Assembly (NCBI GenBank): GCA_007125585.1 | Contig: SLCY01000054.1 | Coordinates: 1 to 53,046, forward strand | Length of the DNA: 53,046 nt | Direction of reading: 5' to 3' | Source of the DNA: Bacteroidales bacterium | GTDB taxonomy: Bacteria > Bacteroidota > Bacteroidia > Bacteroidales > UBA7960 | Part shown: positions 35,798 through 45,225 of the stretch, piece after piece | Position numbering within the stretch: position 1 is the first letter of the stretch | How the letters are laid out: every line of letters begins with the position of its first letter | Translations under genes and position numbers: made by a program | The notes under the pieces: generated by a model | Databases searched by the model: none | What the model saw: only the letters and a program-made list of their open reading frames with translations | What the model was told of the DNA's origin: nothing

Positions 35798-37495
35798 ATG
35801 AAAAAACTGATAGAATGTGTTCCAAATTTCAGTGAGGGGAAAGACATGGGCATTATTGACAGTATTGCCCGTGAAATAGAGTCGGTTGAAGGGGTCAAGC
35901 TGCTGGACGTGGATCCTGGCCAGGCTACCAACCGTACTGTTGTGACCTTTGTGGGGTCACCTGATGAGGTTGTGGAGGCCGCTTTCAGGGCGGTAAAAAG
36001 GGCTGCGGGGCTGATTGACATGCGCAAGCACAAGGGTGCGCATCCGCGGATGGGTGCTACCGATGTTTGTCCCCTGGTCCCGGTTGCCAACGTCTCGATG
36101 GAAGAGGTGGTCACTTATGCACACAAGCTGGCTGAACGTATTGGTGATGAGCTTGGCATTCCGGTGTATTGTTATGAGAATGCGGCCAGGCAGCCCGGGC
36201 GTAAAAACCTTGCCAATTGCCGCAGCGGCGAATACGAAGGCATGGCCGAAAAGCTTGCCAGGCCGGAGTGGAAGCCTGACTTTGGGCCTGACACGTTCAA
36301 TGCACGAAGTGGAGTGACTGCCGTGGGGGCCCGCGACTTCCTTGTGGCCTATAACATCAACCTGAACACCACCTCAACACGTCGCGCCAATGCCGTGGCC
36401 TTTGATGTGCGGGAAAAAGGCCGGGTGAAAAGAGAGGGGCACCCCTTGACGGGAAAGATTGCAAAGGACGAAAAAGGCGATCCGGTTTACATCCCCGGCA
36501 CATTAAAGGAGGTGAAAGCCATAGGCTGGTTTATCGAGGAGTATGGCATCGCCCAGATCTCCATGAACCTGACCAATATCGGTGTGACGCCTGTGCATGT
36601 TGCTTTTGACGAGGTATGCAACAAGGCGACGAAACGTGGCATCCGTGTTACCGGTTCGGAACTTGTTGGACTGGTACCCCTGAAAGCCATGCTCGATGCC
36701 GGAAAATATTTTCTAAGGAAACAAAAAAGAAGCCTGGGCGTTTCTGAATCCGAGCTGATTAAGATCGCCGTAAAGTCGATGGGCCTCGATGAGCTGAAAC
36801 CTTTCCATCCGAAAGAAAAGATCATTGAATATATGATCGCCGGGGATGAGGGAAGGAAGCTTGTTGACATGAGTGCGGCAGGATTTGCTGACGAGACGGC
36901 CAGTGAATCACCTGCTCCCGGGGGTGGTTCCGTGTCTGCCTATGTCGGGGCCCTGGGCATATCGCTGGGCACAATGGTTGCCAATCTGTCCTCGCACAAG
37001 CGCGGCTGGGATGAGCGGTGGGAAGAGTTTAGCAGGTGGGCGGAAAAAGGCCAGGCCATCAAGGATGAATTGCTCTACCTGGTCGATGAGGACACCCGTG
37101 CCTTTAACCGCATCATGGAAGCCTTTGGGCTGCCAAAAAAATCGGAAGAGGATAAAAAAGTACGCCACCAGGCCATCCAGGATGCTACCCGGCATGCCAT
37201 CCTGATCCCGTTCGGTATCATGCAAAAGGCTTATGAGTCGATGGAGGTGATAGAAGCCATGGTGGAAACAGGCAATCCCAATTCAATAACAGATGCAGGT
37301 GTCGGCGCATTGTGTGCGCGGACCGCCGTGATTGGTTCCTTTATGAATGTGAAGATCAATGCCGGGGGGCTTGAAGACAAAGCGTTCTATGAAAACCTCC
37401 ATCGCGAAGGACTGGAGATAGAGGCAGCCGCTAAGGCGAAGGAGGAAGAGATCATCCGGAAAGTGGAACGTTCCATAGCCGGGGACAAGGCCTGA
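35798..37495 (+). CDS. ftcD: bifunctional glutamate formimidoyltransferase / formimidotetrahydrofolate cyclodeaminase
   Basis: The 565-residue protein fuses both enzymes that end histidine degradation: it transfers the formimino group from formiminoglutamate to tetrahydrofolate, then releases ammonia to form methenyl-THF. The formimidoyltransferase domains cover about 1-330: ECVPNFSEG, the catalytic-type H82 in KGAHPRMGATDVCPLVPV, and FLVAYNINLNT. After a linker, the cyclodeaminase domain (about 355-555) shows SESPAPGGGSVSAYVGALG and the helical bundle ending VMETGNPNSITDAGVG-like (VETGNPNSITDAGVGALCA). No other hut genes are in the window. The gene appears to be transcribed alone. Confidence 0.95.
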   Translation: MKKLIECVPNFSEGKDMGIIDSIAREIESVEGVKLLDVDPGQATNRTVVTFVGSPDEVVEAAFRAVKRAAGLIDMRKHKGAHPRMGATDVCPLVPVANVSMEEVVTYAHKLAERIGDELGIPVYCYENAARQPGRKNLANCRSGEYEGMAEKLARPEWKPDFGPDTFNARSGVTAVGARDFLVAYNINLNTTSTRRANAVAFDVREKGRVKREGHPLTGKIAKDEKGDPVYIPGTLKEVKAIGWFIEEYGIAQISMNLTNIGVTPVHVAFDEVCNKATKRGIRVTGSELVGLVPLKAMLDAGKYFLRKQKRSLGVSESELIKIAVKSMGLDELKPFHPKEKIIEYMIAGDEGRKLVDMSAAGFADETASESPAPGGGSVSAYVGALGISLGTMVANLSSHKRGWDERWEEFSRWAEKGQAIKDELLYLVDEDTRAFNRIMEAFGLPKKSEEDKKVRHQAIQDATRHAILIPFGIMQKAYESMEVIEAMVETGNPNSITDAGVGALCARTAVIGSFMNVKINAGGLEDKAFYENLHREGLEIEAAAKAKEEEIIRKVERSIAGDKA

Positions 37496-37562
37496 TGTGT
37501 GGTCGGTCATGAAAAAAGCCAGGAAGAAGGGCAAGGATTGAATGAGAACCGTTAAACGGCAG

Positions 37563-39230
37563 TCAGGAGGTTATGGATGGCTGGACGAGGACCAGTTTGC
37601 GGGCGTGTGCCAGGGAGCACTCAATATTGTCGCAGATATTTTCTTCCCCGATGTCATCGTAAAGGCCTTCCTTTTTAAGGGCACTTTTGGCTTTTGGGGT
37701 GACTCCCGATAAGATGATCTGTGTGTTGTGCCTTTTGGAACGTTCATAAAAGCTGCGCAGGTTCTTTAACCCGGTGGAGTCGATGAACGGCACGCGCCGC
37801 ATCCGGATGATACGAACCTTTGGTATTTCCCGTATCTCTTGTTCCGCTTCCTCAAACTTATTGGCGATACCGAAAAAGAAGGGCCCCTTGATCTGAAACA
37901 CCTCTACCCCTTCAGGGATCTCTAGGGTTTCAAAGTCTTCGGATATATGAGAGCGTTCGTCCTCCACTTCGTGCCTCAGCACTTCAATGTCGGTCGTTTC
38001 CATTACCCTGTTAACAAAGAGTATCATCGCCAGGATGATCCCAAAGGGAAGGGCAAAATTCAATCCGACGAATACGGTAAGCAGGAAAGTGACCAGCAGC
38101 ACACTGGCTTCCCCACGTGAGCTTTTGAGGATGTTTTTAAATGACCGCCATTCACTCATGTTGTAGCAGACCACGACCAGCACGCCGGAAAGAGCGGCCA
38201 GGGGTATCTTCATGGCCAGGTTGCCCAGGAAGAGCATAAACAATAGCAAGACGATCGCATGGAATATCCCGGCCAAGGGGCTCTTTCCCCCGTTGCGGAT
38301 ATTTGTCATGGTCTTGGCCAGGGCGCCGGAGCCGGCCATGCCACCCACCAGCGGCGATATGATATTGGCAATGCCTTGTGCCATCAGTTCGGTATTGGGC
38401 CGGTGACGATAGCCTGTTGCACCGTCGGCGACAATGGCAGACAGCAGGGATTCAATCGACACCAGCATGGCCAGGATAAAGGCGGGTACAAACAACTGCC
38501 CGATCAAATCCAGGCTGATGGTGGAGAGGTCTGCCAGCCGGAAAGAGGCTGAAAACTGACCGAATTTGCTGCCGATGGTCTTCAGGTCAAGGTCAAAGAT
38601 ACTGGCCAATGCCGTTACGACAATGATGGCGAGCAATGAGCCGGGCATCCTCCTGTTTATTCTGGGCCATAAACCGGTTATCAGGACGGTGAGCAGGCCC
38701 ATGCCACCGGCAACATAATTGATCTGGTCAATATGCCTGAAGTAGTGGATCCATTTTCCTGCAGGGTCTGATGGCAGCCCTGTGCCGGGTAAGCCAAAAA
38801 ACTCCTGTATTTGTGAAGTGAAGATGATCAGGGCAATGCCGCTGGTAAAGCCAACGACGATGGGATAGGGCATGAACTGGATAATGGTCCCTGCCCGCAT
38901 CAATCCCATGATGATCAACATGATGCCCGCCATGATGGCAACCACTACCACCCCTTCCAGGCCGAACTGCTGTACCACACCATAAATTACCACGATAAGG
39001 GCCCCGGAAGGCCCGCCAATCTGCACCCTGCTGCCTCCAAGGAATGATACGAAAAACCCGACCACCACCGCCGTGATAAGGCCCATCTCCGGTGGCACGC
39101 CTGAAGCAATGGCGAAAGCAATGGCCAGCGGCAAGGCCACAACACCCACAATGATCCCAGCCGTGAGGTCAGGCAAAAAGCGACGCTTCTTAACCTTTTT
39201 AATGGTGTCGAAAAAGACCGGTTCAAACAT
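37563..39230 (-). CDS. SulP family anion transporter with STAS domain
   Basis: The 555-residue inner-membrane protein belongs to the SulP/SLC26 family, which carries sulfate, bicarbonate, dicarboxylates or other anions. The transporter domain (about 15-420, many hydrophobic helices) starts with LPDLTAGIIVGVVALPLAIAFAIASG and contains the conserved GSRVQIGGPSGAL loop. A cytoplasmic STAS domain at the C terminus (about 440-545) includes IRMRRVPFIDSTGLKNL. The true substrate cannot be read from sequence. A minus-strand -7-like TATATTTG lies at 39295-39288, 58 bp upstream, beside copy B of the dispersed repeat. It is convergent with ftcD. Confidence 0.92.
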   Translation of the reverse strand: MFEPVFFDTIKKVKKRRFLPDLTAGIIVGVVALPLAIAFAIASGVPPEMGLITAVVVGFFVSFLGGSRVQIGGPSGALIVVIYGVVQQFGLEGVVVVAIMAGIMLIIMGLMRAGTIIQFMPYPIVVGFTSGIALIIFTSQIQEFFGLPGTGLPSDPAGKWIHYFRHIDQINYVAGGMGLLTVLITGLWPRINRRMPGSLLAIIVVTALASIFDLDLKTIGSKFGQFSASFRLADLSTISLDLIGQLFVPAFILAMLVSIESLLSAIVADGATGYRHRPNTELMAQGIANIISPLVGGMAGSGALAKTMTNIRNGGKSPLAGIFHAIVLLLFMLFLGNLAMKIPLAALSGVLVVVCYNMSEWRSFKNILKSSRGEASVLLVTFLLTVFVGLNFALPFGIILAMILFVNRVMETTDIEVLRHEVEDERSHISEDFETLEIPEGVEVFQIKGPFFFGIANKFEEAEQEIREIPKVRIIRMRRVPFIDSTGLKNLRSFYERSKRHNTQIILSGVTPKAKSALKKEGLYDDIGEENICDNIECSLAHARKLVLVQPSITS

Positions 39231-39342
39231 TTTAACCCATTCGTTTCTTTAACATTCCATATCTTTGAACTGGTAACATACGGAAACCAAATATACATGA
39301 ATTTTTTTCGTTCGAAATTATACACAGACGAATGAAAAAAAA

Positions 39343-39426
39343 TCTCAAGGTCTTTCACCCGGTCGTTGCCTGTTTATTAATGTTTATCATTTGTCAAAAG
39401 GTCAAAGAGGTTTAAGGGTTTAATGG
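39343..39426. repeat. dispersed intergenic repeat, copy B
   Basis: 39343-39400 matches 32980-33037 at 54 of 58 positions, and 39401-39426 matches 33046-33071 at 24 of 26. As with copy A, it lies upstream of a minus-strand membrane-protein gene (here SulP), with a TATATTTG element between repeat and gene, and ends in GGTTTAAGGGTTTAA-type sequence. Confidence 0.85.
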
Positions 39427-39508
39427 TTTTAAAGCCAATAGCTAACAGCAGGCTCAGGTCTTTCGGCTGTTTAGCTTTTTGCTTTTCAACCCTTAAGCCT
39501 ATTTGACC
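39400..39508. repeat. inverted-repeat element with nested hairpin
   Basis: The arms GGTCAAAGAGGTTTAAGGGTT (39400-39420, 21 bp with its partner) and 39488-39508 are complementary at 19 of 21 positions and enclose 67 bp. Within them AGCTAACAGC and GCTGTTTAGCT can pair with one bulged base. The left arm is part of dispersed repeat copy B. No open frame or transposase is present. Confidence 0.7.
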
Positions 39509-39536
39509 ATTCAAGGTTATTACAAAATATAAACAC

Positions 39537-41474
39537 ATGAAGCACAAAACACTTCCCCATCTTTTTGAAGAGAGTGTCAACAATTTTCCTGATAATATTT
39601 TGCTCCGGGAAAAAAAGAAGGCGGCCTATGAAGGGACGACCTATGCTGATGCATACAAAGCGGTGAGGCGAACTGCCCGTGGGTTGCTGAGCATAGGCCT
39701 CGAGAGGGGAGACAGGGTGGCATTGATATCTGAGGGGCGCAACGACTGGGTTATCAGCGAGCTGGCCATCCTTTTTGCCGGCGCAATCTGTGTCCCCCTT
39801 TCCGTGAAGATTGAACAGCCTTCCGAGCTGCAATTCCGCCTGGAACATTCAGGCTGTAAAGGGGTTATTGTATCCCGTAATCACCAGCACAAGGTGTTCC
39901 ATTTGCTGAACAAGCTACCTGAACTTGTGTTTGTCGTTGTTATGGACCCGTTGGATGAGGAGGCACAATTTGCCCGTGACCGCCATTCTCAAAAGATCAT
40001 CTATGTTGAAGATATCAGGAGCCAGGGCGATGGGGTACAGGAAAAATATTCTGGCACACTTGAGAAGGTCAAGGATTCGCTGGTCCCCGGCGACTATGCC
40101 AACATATGTTATACATCCGGTACTACCGCTGACCCGAAAGGCATCATGCTCACGCATCAAAACTATATTCACAATGTAGAACAGGCATCTGCCATTTTTG
40201 ATGTACCCCCGGAATTCACGTCATTGCATATTTTGCCCTGGGACCATTCCTTTGCCCATACCGTCGGCATCTATGCCTTGATGCGTAATGGCGCCAGCCT
40301 GGCATCGCTGAAGCCGGGGAAAACCCTCGCAGAGACCGTCAAAAATATCCCGGTTTGCATCAGGGAGGTAAGGCCCCACTTTCTGTTGAGTGTACCGGCC
40401 CTGGCAAAAAACTTCAGGACCAACATTGAGAAAGGTGTAAAAGAAAAGGGCAGGCCAGCCTGGTGGCTGTTTCAGATGGGTTTGAGAGCAGCTTATGCTT
40501 ACAACAGGGAGGGGAATAACAAAGGGGGCGGGTTCAGGGTGCTTCTGAAACCGGTCGTTCGTTTCATTGATGCGATATTGTTCAGGAAGATCCGTGCCGG
40601 CTTTGGCGGGCGCCTTCGGTTTTTCGTGGGTGGGGGTGCCTTGTTGGACATTGAGTTGCAACGGTTCTTTTATGCCCTTGGGATGCCCATGTATCAGGGC
40701 TATGGACTCACGGAGGCATCACCAATCATCTCCTCCAACAACCCTGATTTTCATAAGATAGGGTCATCGGGCAAGGTGGTCCCCTGGCTTGACCTGAAGA
40801 TATGTGGTGAGGATGGCCTTGAAAAGCCCATTGGCGAACAGGGGGAGATCGTAGTGCGCGGCGACAACGTGATGAAAGGATACTGGCGTAATGAGAAAGC
40901 CACCAATGAGACGGTGAGGGATGGATGGCTGTACACAGGTGACCTTGGATATCTTGATCATGACGGCTACCTGTATGTCCTTGGGCGCTCCAAAAGCCTG
41001 CTTATCGGGAGTGACGGCGAGAAATACAGTCCGGAAGGGATCGAGGAAGCCATGATCGAAAAATCCCCGTTCTTCGACCAGGTGATGTTGTACAATAACC
41101 AGCGTCCTTATACCGTGGGACTGGTGGTGATCAACAAGGTTGTCATGCGTGAATATTTGTTGAAACAGGGCCTGACGGCTTCAACGGAGGAGGGCCAGCG
41201 TGCTGCCTTGCAAAAAGTTCGTGCGGAGCTCGACCGCTTTATGCCCGGCGGTGAATATGAAGGGCTTTTCCCACCCCGGTGGTTGCCCGCCGCCGTTGCC
41301 GTACTGTCAGAGCCTTTCTCGGAAGCAAACGGGTTGATAAACAGTACGATGAAGATCGTTCGCCCGGCCATCCATAAGCATTATGAGTCAACAATAGAAT
41401 CCCTTTACACCCCCCGGGGAAAGGATATCTATCATCCCTCCAACAGGGATGCCATTTCAGCCCTGTCTGTATGA
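39537..41474 (+). CDS. long-chain acyl-CoA synthetase (AMP-binding)
   Basis: The 645-residue protein is an adenylate-forming enzyme that probably activates long-chain fatty acids as acyl-CoA at the inner membrane. The ATP/AMP signature YTSGTTADPKGIMLTH starts at Y192. The A5 region YQGYGLTEASPIISSN and the C-terminal domain with GWLYTGDLGYLDHDGYLYVLGR and GEKYSPEGIEEAM (containing the catalytic-type Lys) follow. Length fits the FadD15/FAA-like bacterial class. Its last codons overlap the QueA-fusion gene by 4 bp (ATGA), implying coupled translation, although the two functions are unrelated. Confidence 0.9.
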   Translation: MKHKTLPHLFEESVNNFPDNILLREKKKAAYEGTTYADAYKAVRRTARGLLSIGLERGDRVALISEGRNDWVISELAILFAGAICVPLSVKIEQPSELQFRLEHSGCKGVIVSRNHQHKVFHLLNKLPELVFVVVMDPLDEEAQFARDRHSQKIIYVEDIRSQGDGVQEKYSGTLEKVKDSLVPGDYANICYTSGTTADPKGIMLTHQNYIHNVEQASAIFDVPPEFTSLHILPWDHSFAHTVGIYALMRNGASLASLKPGKTLAETVKNIPVCIREVRPHFLLSVPALAKNFRTNIEKGVKEKGRPAWWLFQMGLRAAYAYNREGNNKGGGFRVLLKPVVRFIDAILFRKIRAGFGGRLRFFVGGGALLDIELQRFFYALGMPMYQGYGLTEASPIISSNNPDFHKIGSSGKVVPWLDLKICGEDGLEKPIGEQGEIVVRGDNVMKGYWRNEKATNETVRDGWLYTGDLGYLDHDGYLYVLGRSKSLLIGSDGEKYSPEGIEEAMIEKSPFFDQVMLYNNQRPYTVGLVVINKVVMREYLLKQGLTASTEEGQRAALQKVRAELDRFMPGGEYEGLFPPRWLPAAVAVLSEPFSEANGLINSTMKIVRPAIHKHYESTIESLYTPRGKDIYHPSNRDAISALSV

Positions 41475-43453
41475 ACAAACAATTGAAGGCTGCGACTTCT
41501 GTCGCCATGAAAGAATATACCTATACGTTGCCTGCAGCCCGCATTGCTTCTTATCCTTTAAAAGAGCGGGATGCATCAAAGCTGCTGGTTTATGATCATG
41601 GCAGGATACATGATTCCAGTTTCAGGGAAATGCATCAGCATCTTGATCCCGGCACCATGCTGGTATTGAACAATACCCGTGTTGTTCAGGCGCGCCTTGA
41701 GTTTTTCAAATCGTCCGGCGCTCGCATCGAGATTTTTTGCCTGCACCCTTCCAGGCCGTCAAAAGATGTGGCCGTGGCCCTTGGTCATTTTTCACCTGTC
41801 CAGTGGTATTGCCTTGTGGGCAATGCGAAAAAATGGAAAACGGGTGAACTGGAGATACGGCATCCCGGACGGCATTTTTCCCTGGTTGCCTCGCTGGAAA
41901 GAAAAGAAAAAGACGGGTTTTTGATAAATTTTCGATGGGAGCCATCCCATCTTGGGTTTGCAGAGGTTCTGGCGCTCGCCGGCAAAACACCCTTGCCGCC
42001 ATATATCACCAGGGCCCCGGAGGCAGCCGACAGGCAAACATATCAGACAGTGTTTGCTAGCGATGAGGGCTCGGTGGCTGCCCCGACCGCCGGACTGCAT
42101 TTCACGCCGGATGTCTTTCAGCGGCTGGATCAGAAAGGGATCGACAAAGCGTTTCTGACCTTGCATGTGGGCGCAGGGACATTCAAGCCGGTCGTTTCAA
42201 ATACCATTGGCAAACACATGATGCATGAAGAACAATTCATGACCGACCGTGATTTTTTGCAGCGGCTGCTCTCCCAGAAGGGTCCCTTGCTGGCGGTGGG
42301 CACTACCAGCCTGCGCACCATCGAAAGCCTCTATTGGCTGGGTGCAAAAATCGGCCGGGGACACCCCCCCAGGGGAGAGACCCCTTTCATCTCCCAATGG
42401 GAACCGTATGAATGGAAACACCCATTGCCGTCAAAAAGACAAGCCATCAAAGCGTTGCTTCATTGGATGGAAGAAAAAGAACTGGATCAGTTAAACGGCA
42501 ATACTGCGTTGATCATCGTCCCGGGATATGTTTTTCAGATGACAGACATCCTGGCAACCAACTTTCATCAGCCCGGAAGCACCCTGCTGTTGCTGGTGGC
42601 CGCGTTTGCCGGAGAAGACTGGAAAAAAATCTATCAACATGCGCTGGATAACGATTATCGTTTTCTGAGCTATGGCGATGGCTGCCTGTTGTTCAGGGAC
42701 AGGGGCCAGGGGGTAAAAAGACCGGCCATGACCTGTCGAAGCAGTGAGGCCAGCGATATTTTCGGTCGCGCGTTCAAGGATTTTATGTCAGGAAAAACAG
42801 ATGGTATGATCCGTGTCAGCACCAGCCTATCGGCGGCGGAAGCATTGCCGGTCGCCTATTTCTTTCGCTCTTTCAACAAGATGCCTGAGTGGGAAAAGCT
42901 GGTCATGGAAAGATGCAGGGGACGTGTGTTGGATGTTGGCGCCGGTGCCGGGAGCCATGCCCTGGCACTGCAGGACAAAGGGTTGGCGGTTTGTGCCATC
43001 GATGTGTCGGCAGGGGCTGTTGAGGTGATGGAACGGCGTGGGGTGAAGAATGTACAATGCCGCAATTTCTTCCGGCTTCAGGAGAAAGGCTTTGATACCA
43101 TATTGTTTTTGATGAATGGCGCTGGAATGGCTGGTACGTTGGATGGACTGAAGAAACTGCTGACACACGCCCGGAAGCTATTGAACCCTGGTGGGGCCGT
43201 CTACCTTGAGTCGACCGATCTGATGTATATGTATGAAGAAGAGGATGGCTCAGTGCTGATTCCCATGGGACAAAAATACTATGGGGAACTCGAATACCAT
43301 CTAGGCTATGAGGACCTGGATGCAGAACCCTTTCCGTGGCTGTTTGTCGACCCGGACAACCTGGCCGGCATCGCCGCGCGTTGCGGCATGCATGCGGAGA
43401 TCATTTACCAGGGTGTGGACCATAATTATGTAGCGGAGATCGTGGCTTTGTGA
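41471..43453 (+). CDS. QueA-type ribosyltransferase-isomerase fused to a SAM methyltransferase
   Basis: One open frame of 660 residues joins two enzymes. Residues 1 to about 410 match S-adenosylmethionine:tRNA ribosyltransferase-isomerase (QueA), which builds epoxyqueuosine on tRNA: LPPYI, GSVAAPTAGLHF (200-211), HVGAGTFKPV, HMMHEE, GTTSLRTIES, TNFHQPGST (363-371) and SYGD (400-403). After a linker, about 435-660 form a class I methyltransferase with motif I VLDVGAGAG (486-494), FLMNGAGMAGTLDGL and NPGGAVYLESTD. No stop or frame break separates them. The QueA half is shifted from canonical sequences and may be the Bacteroidota paralog, so its tRNA substrate is not certain. ATG 41471 overlaps the upstream stop; ATG 41507 is an alternative. 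Confidence 0.88.
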   Translation: MNKQLKAATSVAMKEYTYTLPAARIASYPLKERDASKLLVYDHGRIHDSSFREMHQHLDPGTMLVLNNTRVVQARLEFFKSSGARIEIFCLHPSRPSKDVAVALGHFSPVQWYCLVGNAKKWKTGELEIRHPGRHFSLVASLERKEKDGFLINFRWEPSHLGFAEVLALAGKTPLPPYITRAPEAADRQTYQTVFASDEGSVAAPTAGLHFTPDVFQRLDQKGIDKAFLTLHVGAGTFKPVVSNTIGKHMMHEEQFMTDRDFLQRLLSQKGPLLAVGTTSLRTIESLYWLGAKIGRGHPPRGETPFISQWEPYEWKHPLPSKRQAIKALLHWMEEKELDQLNGNTALIIVPGYVFQMTDILATNFHQPGSTLLLLVAAFAGEDWKKIYQHALDNDYRFLSYGDGCLLFRDRGQGVKRPAMTCRSSEASDIFGRAFKDFMSGKTDGMIRVSTSLSAAEALPVAYFFRSFNKMPEWEKLVMERCRGRVLDVGAGAGSHALALQDKGLAVCAIDVSAGAVEVMERRGVKNVQCRNFFRLQEKGFDTILFLMNGAGMAGTLDGLKKLLTHARKLLNPGGAVYLESTDLMYMYEEEDGSVLIPMGQKYYGELEYHLGYEDLDAEPFPWLFVDPDNLAGIAARCGMHAEIIYQGVDHNYVAEIVAL

Positions 43454-43494
43454 CCTTTTTCTGACGCTCTGGCTGTTTGGGCCATGGCCGAATG

Positions 43495-44418
43495 TTAGAT
43501 CTGAATGATCACAGCGATGGCGATGAGCAGATCTGTGGCCAGTACGACAATCACGTTCATCCCCAGTGCAGGCATCAGTTTCACCGGGTCTTCGCCGTGC
43601 CTGATGGCGATTTGTGAGGCTTTGAGGGCTATCGGCAGCGGTAAAAGGGCCAGGTAGAGCCAGAAGGATGAGACCCCAACCAGTGGCAAAAGAAGGATGA
43701 TGGCGAAGGTGGCCAGCATGCCGGCAGTGTATAGACGGGCGGAGGCTTTCTTGCCATACTTGATGACCAGGTGTTTCCTGCCGCCGGCTTTGTCAGCCTC
43801 CACATCAGGGAATTCATTAAGTAACAACAAAAGGGAGGTCAGTATGCCGGGGGGGATGGCGATGAGCCACACCTCCAGCGGGACAATCTCTGGGATCGAT
43901 GCTGCGGGGGTGCCGTTCATGGCAATGTATGCGCCGAGGACCACCAGCGATCCCAGCGCAATGCCGGCAAACAGTTCACCCATCACTATTTTGGACAGCC
44001 TGCTGGTGTAAAACACAATGGTAAGGGCCCCAACGACCGATATCAGTGCAATGGACCAGTGGGCGGTAAAGGTAAAATAAACGCCGATGCCGGCAGCAAC
44101 CAGCAGGGTCAGCAAAGCGGCAAATTTAACCTGTGCGGGCTTCGTCTGTCCCTCCGTCAGCATGCCGCTGCCCCCGCTGAAAGGTGTCCGCCGTGTCAGG
44201 AAATCAATTTTTGTATGGTGGTCAGATAATTCGTTGAAAAGGTTCACTGATACATGCGCCGAGATGGTGCCAAGCATGATCAGGCTGGCATGCCACCAGT
44301 TAAACGATGGCTCAGGGCTATATTTGGCGGCATATGCCAGGCCGATGGCTACGAGAAAAACAGCCAGTAATAGAAAGTTTGCACGTGTCTGTGCCAGCCA
44401 GATCTGAAGCTTGTTCAT
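43495..44418 (-). CDS. UbiA-superfamily prenyltransferase, MenA-like
   Basis: The 307-residue inner-membrane protein has about eight to nine hydrophobic helices and both Asp-rich motifs of the UbiA superfamily: N62-x3-D66...D72 (NLFNELSDHHTKID) and NEFPDVEADKAGG. Both bind the prenyl diphosphate through magnesium. The TRRTPFSGGSGML segment after the first motif is typical of MenA-type enzymes, which attach the polyprenyl chain to 1,4-dihydroxy-2-naphthoate in menaquinone synthesis. A menaquinone role would fit the phylum, but no other men genes are nearby and other aromatic acceptors are possible. It is convergent with the QueA-fusion gene. Confidence 0.85.
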   Translation of the reverse strand: MNKLQIWLAQTRANFLLLAVFLVAIGLAYAAKYSPEPSFNWWHASLIMLGTISAHVSVNLFNELSDHHTKIDFLTRRTPFSGGSGMLTEGQTKPAQVKFAALLTLLVAAGIGVYFTFTAHWSIALISVVGALTIVFYTSRLSKIVMGELFAGIALGSLVVLGAYIAMNGTPAASIPEIVPLEVWLIAIPPGILTSLLLLLNEFPDVEADKAGGRKHLVIKYGKKASARLYTAGMLATFAIILLLPLVGVSSFWLYLALLPLPIALKASQIAIRHGEDPVKLMPALGMNVIVVLATDLLIAIAVIIQI

Positions 44419-44520
44419 TGGTCAGGTGTTTTCGTGGGCGTTCATGTTGAATCTATTCACAATATATGATAAATACGAAATTGGGTCGATTTGTTTAATT
44501 TTGTATGAAATATTTTATCG

Positions 44521-45225
44521 TTGAACACCTTCCTGAACAGAGTGCTGAAAGAGACCGCCGATGGTTCCCACACCTTGTTCCTCCCTGGCTGGGATGAGCA
44601 TTATCATTCTTTACATGGGGCCATCCGTGAATCCTTACATATATTTATCAATGAAGGGTTTAATCGTGTTGCCGGAGGGTTTGTGGAAGGTGAGCGGGGA
44701 GCGGGCAAAAGCCTGATGGTGTTGGAAGTGGGGTTTGGCACGGGGCTCAACGCCTTGCTTACGGTGGAGCGTGCCATGGACCTGGGTGTTAATGTAAACT
44801 ATCTGGCATTGGAGCCTTATCCGTTGACGGCCGCGGAGGTGTCGCGGTTGAACCTCCCGGATAAAGTCGCCGGGGGATTGCTGGCGGACGATTTTTTCAG
44901 GATGCATAATGCGCACTTTGGCGAGATGACAAATGTCAGGCAGGGATTCATATTCGGCAAGTGGAAGTTTCGGTTGCAGGATGCACCGTTGCCACCGTGT
45001 GTCTATCATCTTGTTTACCATGATGCCTTTGCCCCGCAAGTGCAGCCGGAACTTTGGGGCGCCGAAGTTTTTGGCAAGCTGCATCGGGCAATGGTCCCGG
45101 GTGGCGTATTCACAACATATTCTGCAAAAGGCAGCGTAAAAAGGGCTTTGAGAGCCTGCGGCTTTTCATTGTCGCACCCGGCCGGCCCCCCAGGGAAACG
45201 GGAGATGACCCGTGCATCCAGATGA
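44521..45225 (+). CDS. mnmD: tRNA (5-methylaminomethyl-2-thiouridine)-methyltransferase MnmD
   Basis: The product of about 234 residues matches the stand-alone MnmD (MnmC N-terminal) family, which completes mnm5s2U at the wobble position of tRNAs for Lys, Glu and Gln. ADGSHTLFLPGWDEHYHSLHGAI is the family opening, the SAM motif VLEVGFGTGLNAL contains GFGTG at 71-75, and DAFAPQVQPELW plus the terminal GPPGKREMTRA are diagnostic. There is no FAD-containing MnmC C-terminal domain. The frame has no ATG; TTG 44521 is used, and GTG 44542 is another possibility. TAATTTTG (44496-44503) is a likely -7 element. It is divergent from the MenA-like gene. Confidence 0.88.
   Translation: MNTFLNRVLKETADGSHTLFLPGWDEHYHSLHGAIRESLHIFINEGFNRVAGGFVEGERGAGKSLMVLEVGFGTGLNALLTVERAMDLGVNVNYLALEPYPLTAAEVSRLNLPDKVAGGLLADDFFRMHNAHFGEMTNVRQGFIFGKWKFRLQDAPLPPCVYHLVYHDAFAPQVQPELWGAEVFGKLHRAMVPGGVFTTYSAKGSVKRALRACGFSLSHPAGPPGKREMTRASR

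Larger units (their letters stand above)
39231..39536. other. divergent intergenic region with repeat elements
   Basis: This region separates the divergent SulP and acyl-CoA synthetase genes and has no coding frame. It contains the SulP-side -7-like element (39288-39295), copy B of the dispersed repeat (39343-39426), and a near-perfect 21-bp inverted repeat whose arms are 39400-39420 and 39488-39508, with a nested AGCTAACAGC/GCTGTTTAGCT stem between them. Confidence 0.6.
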
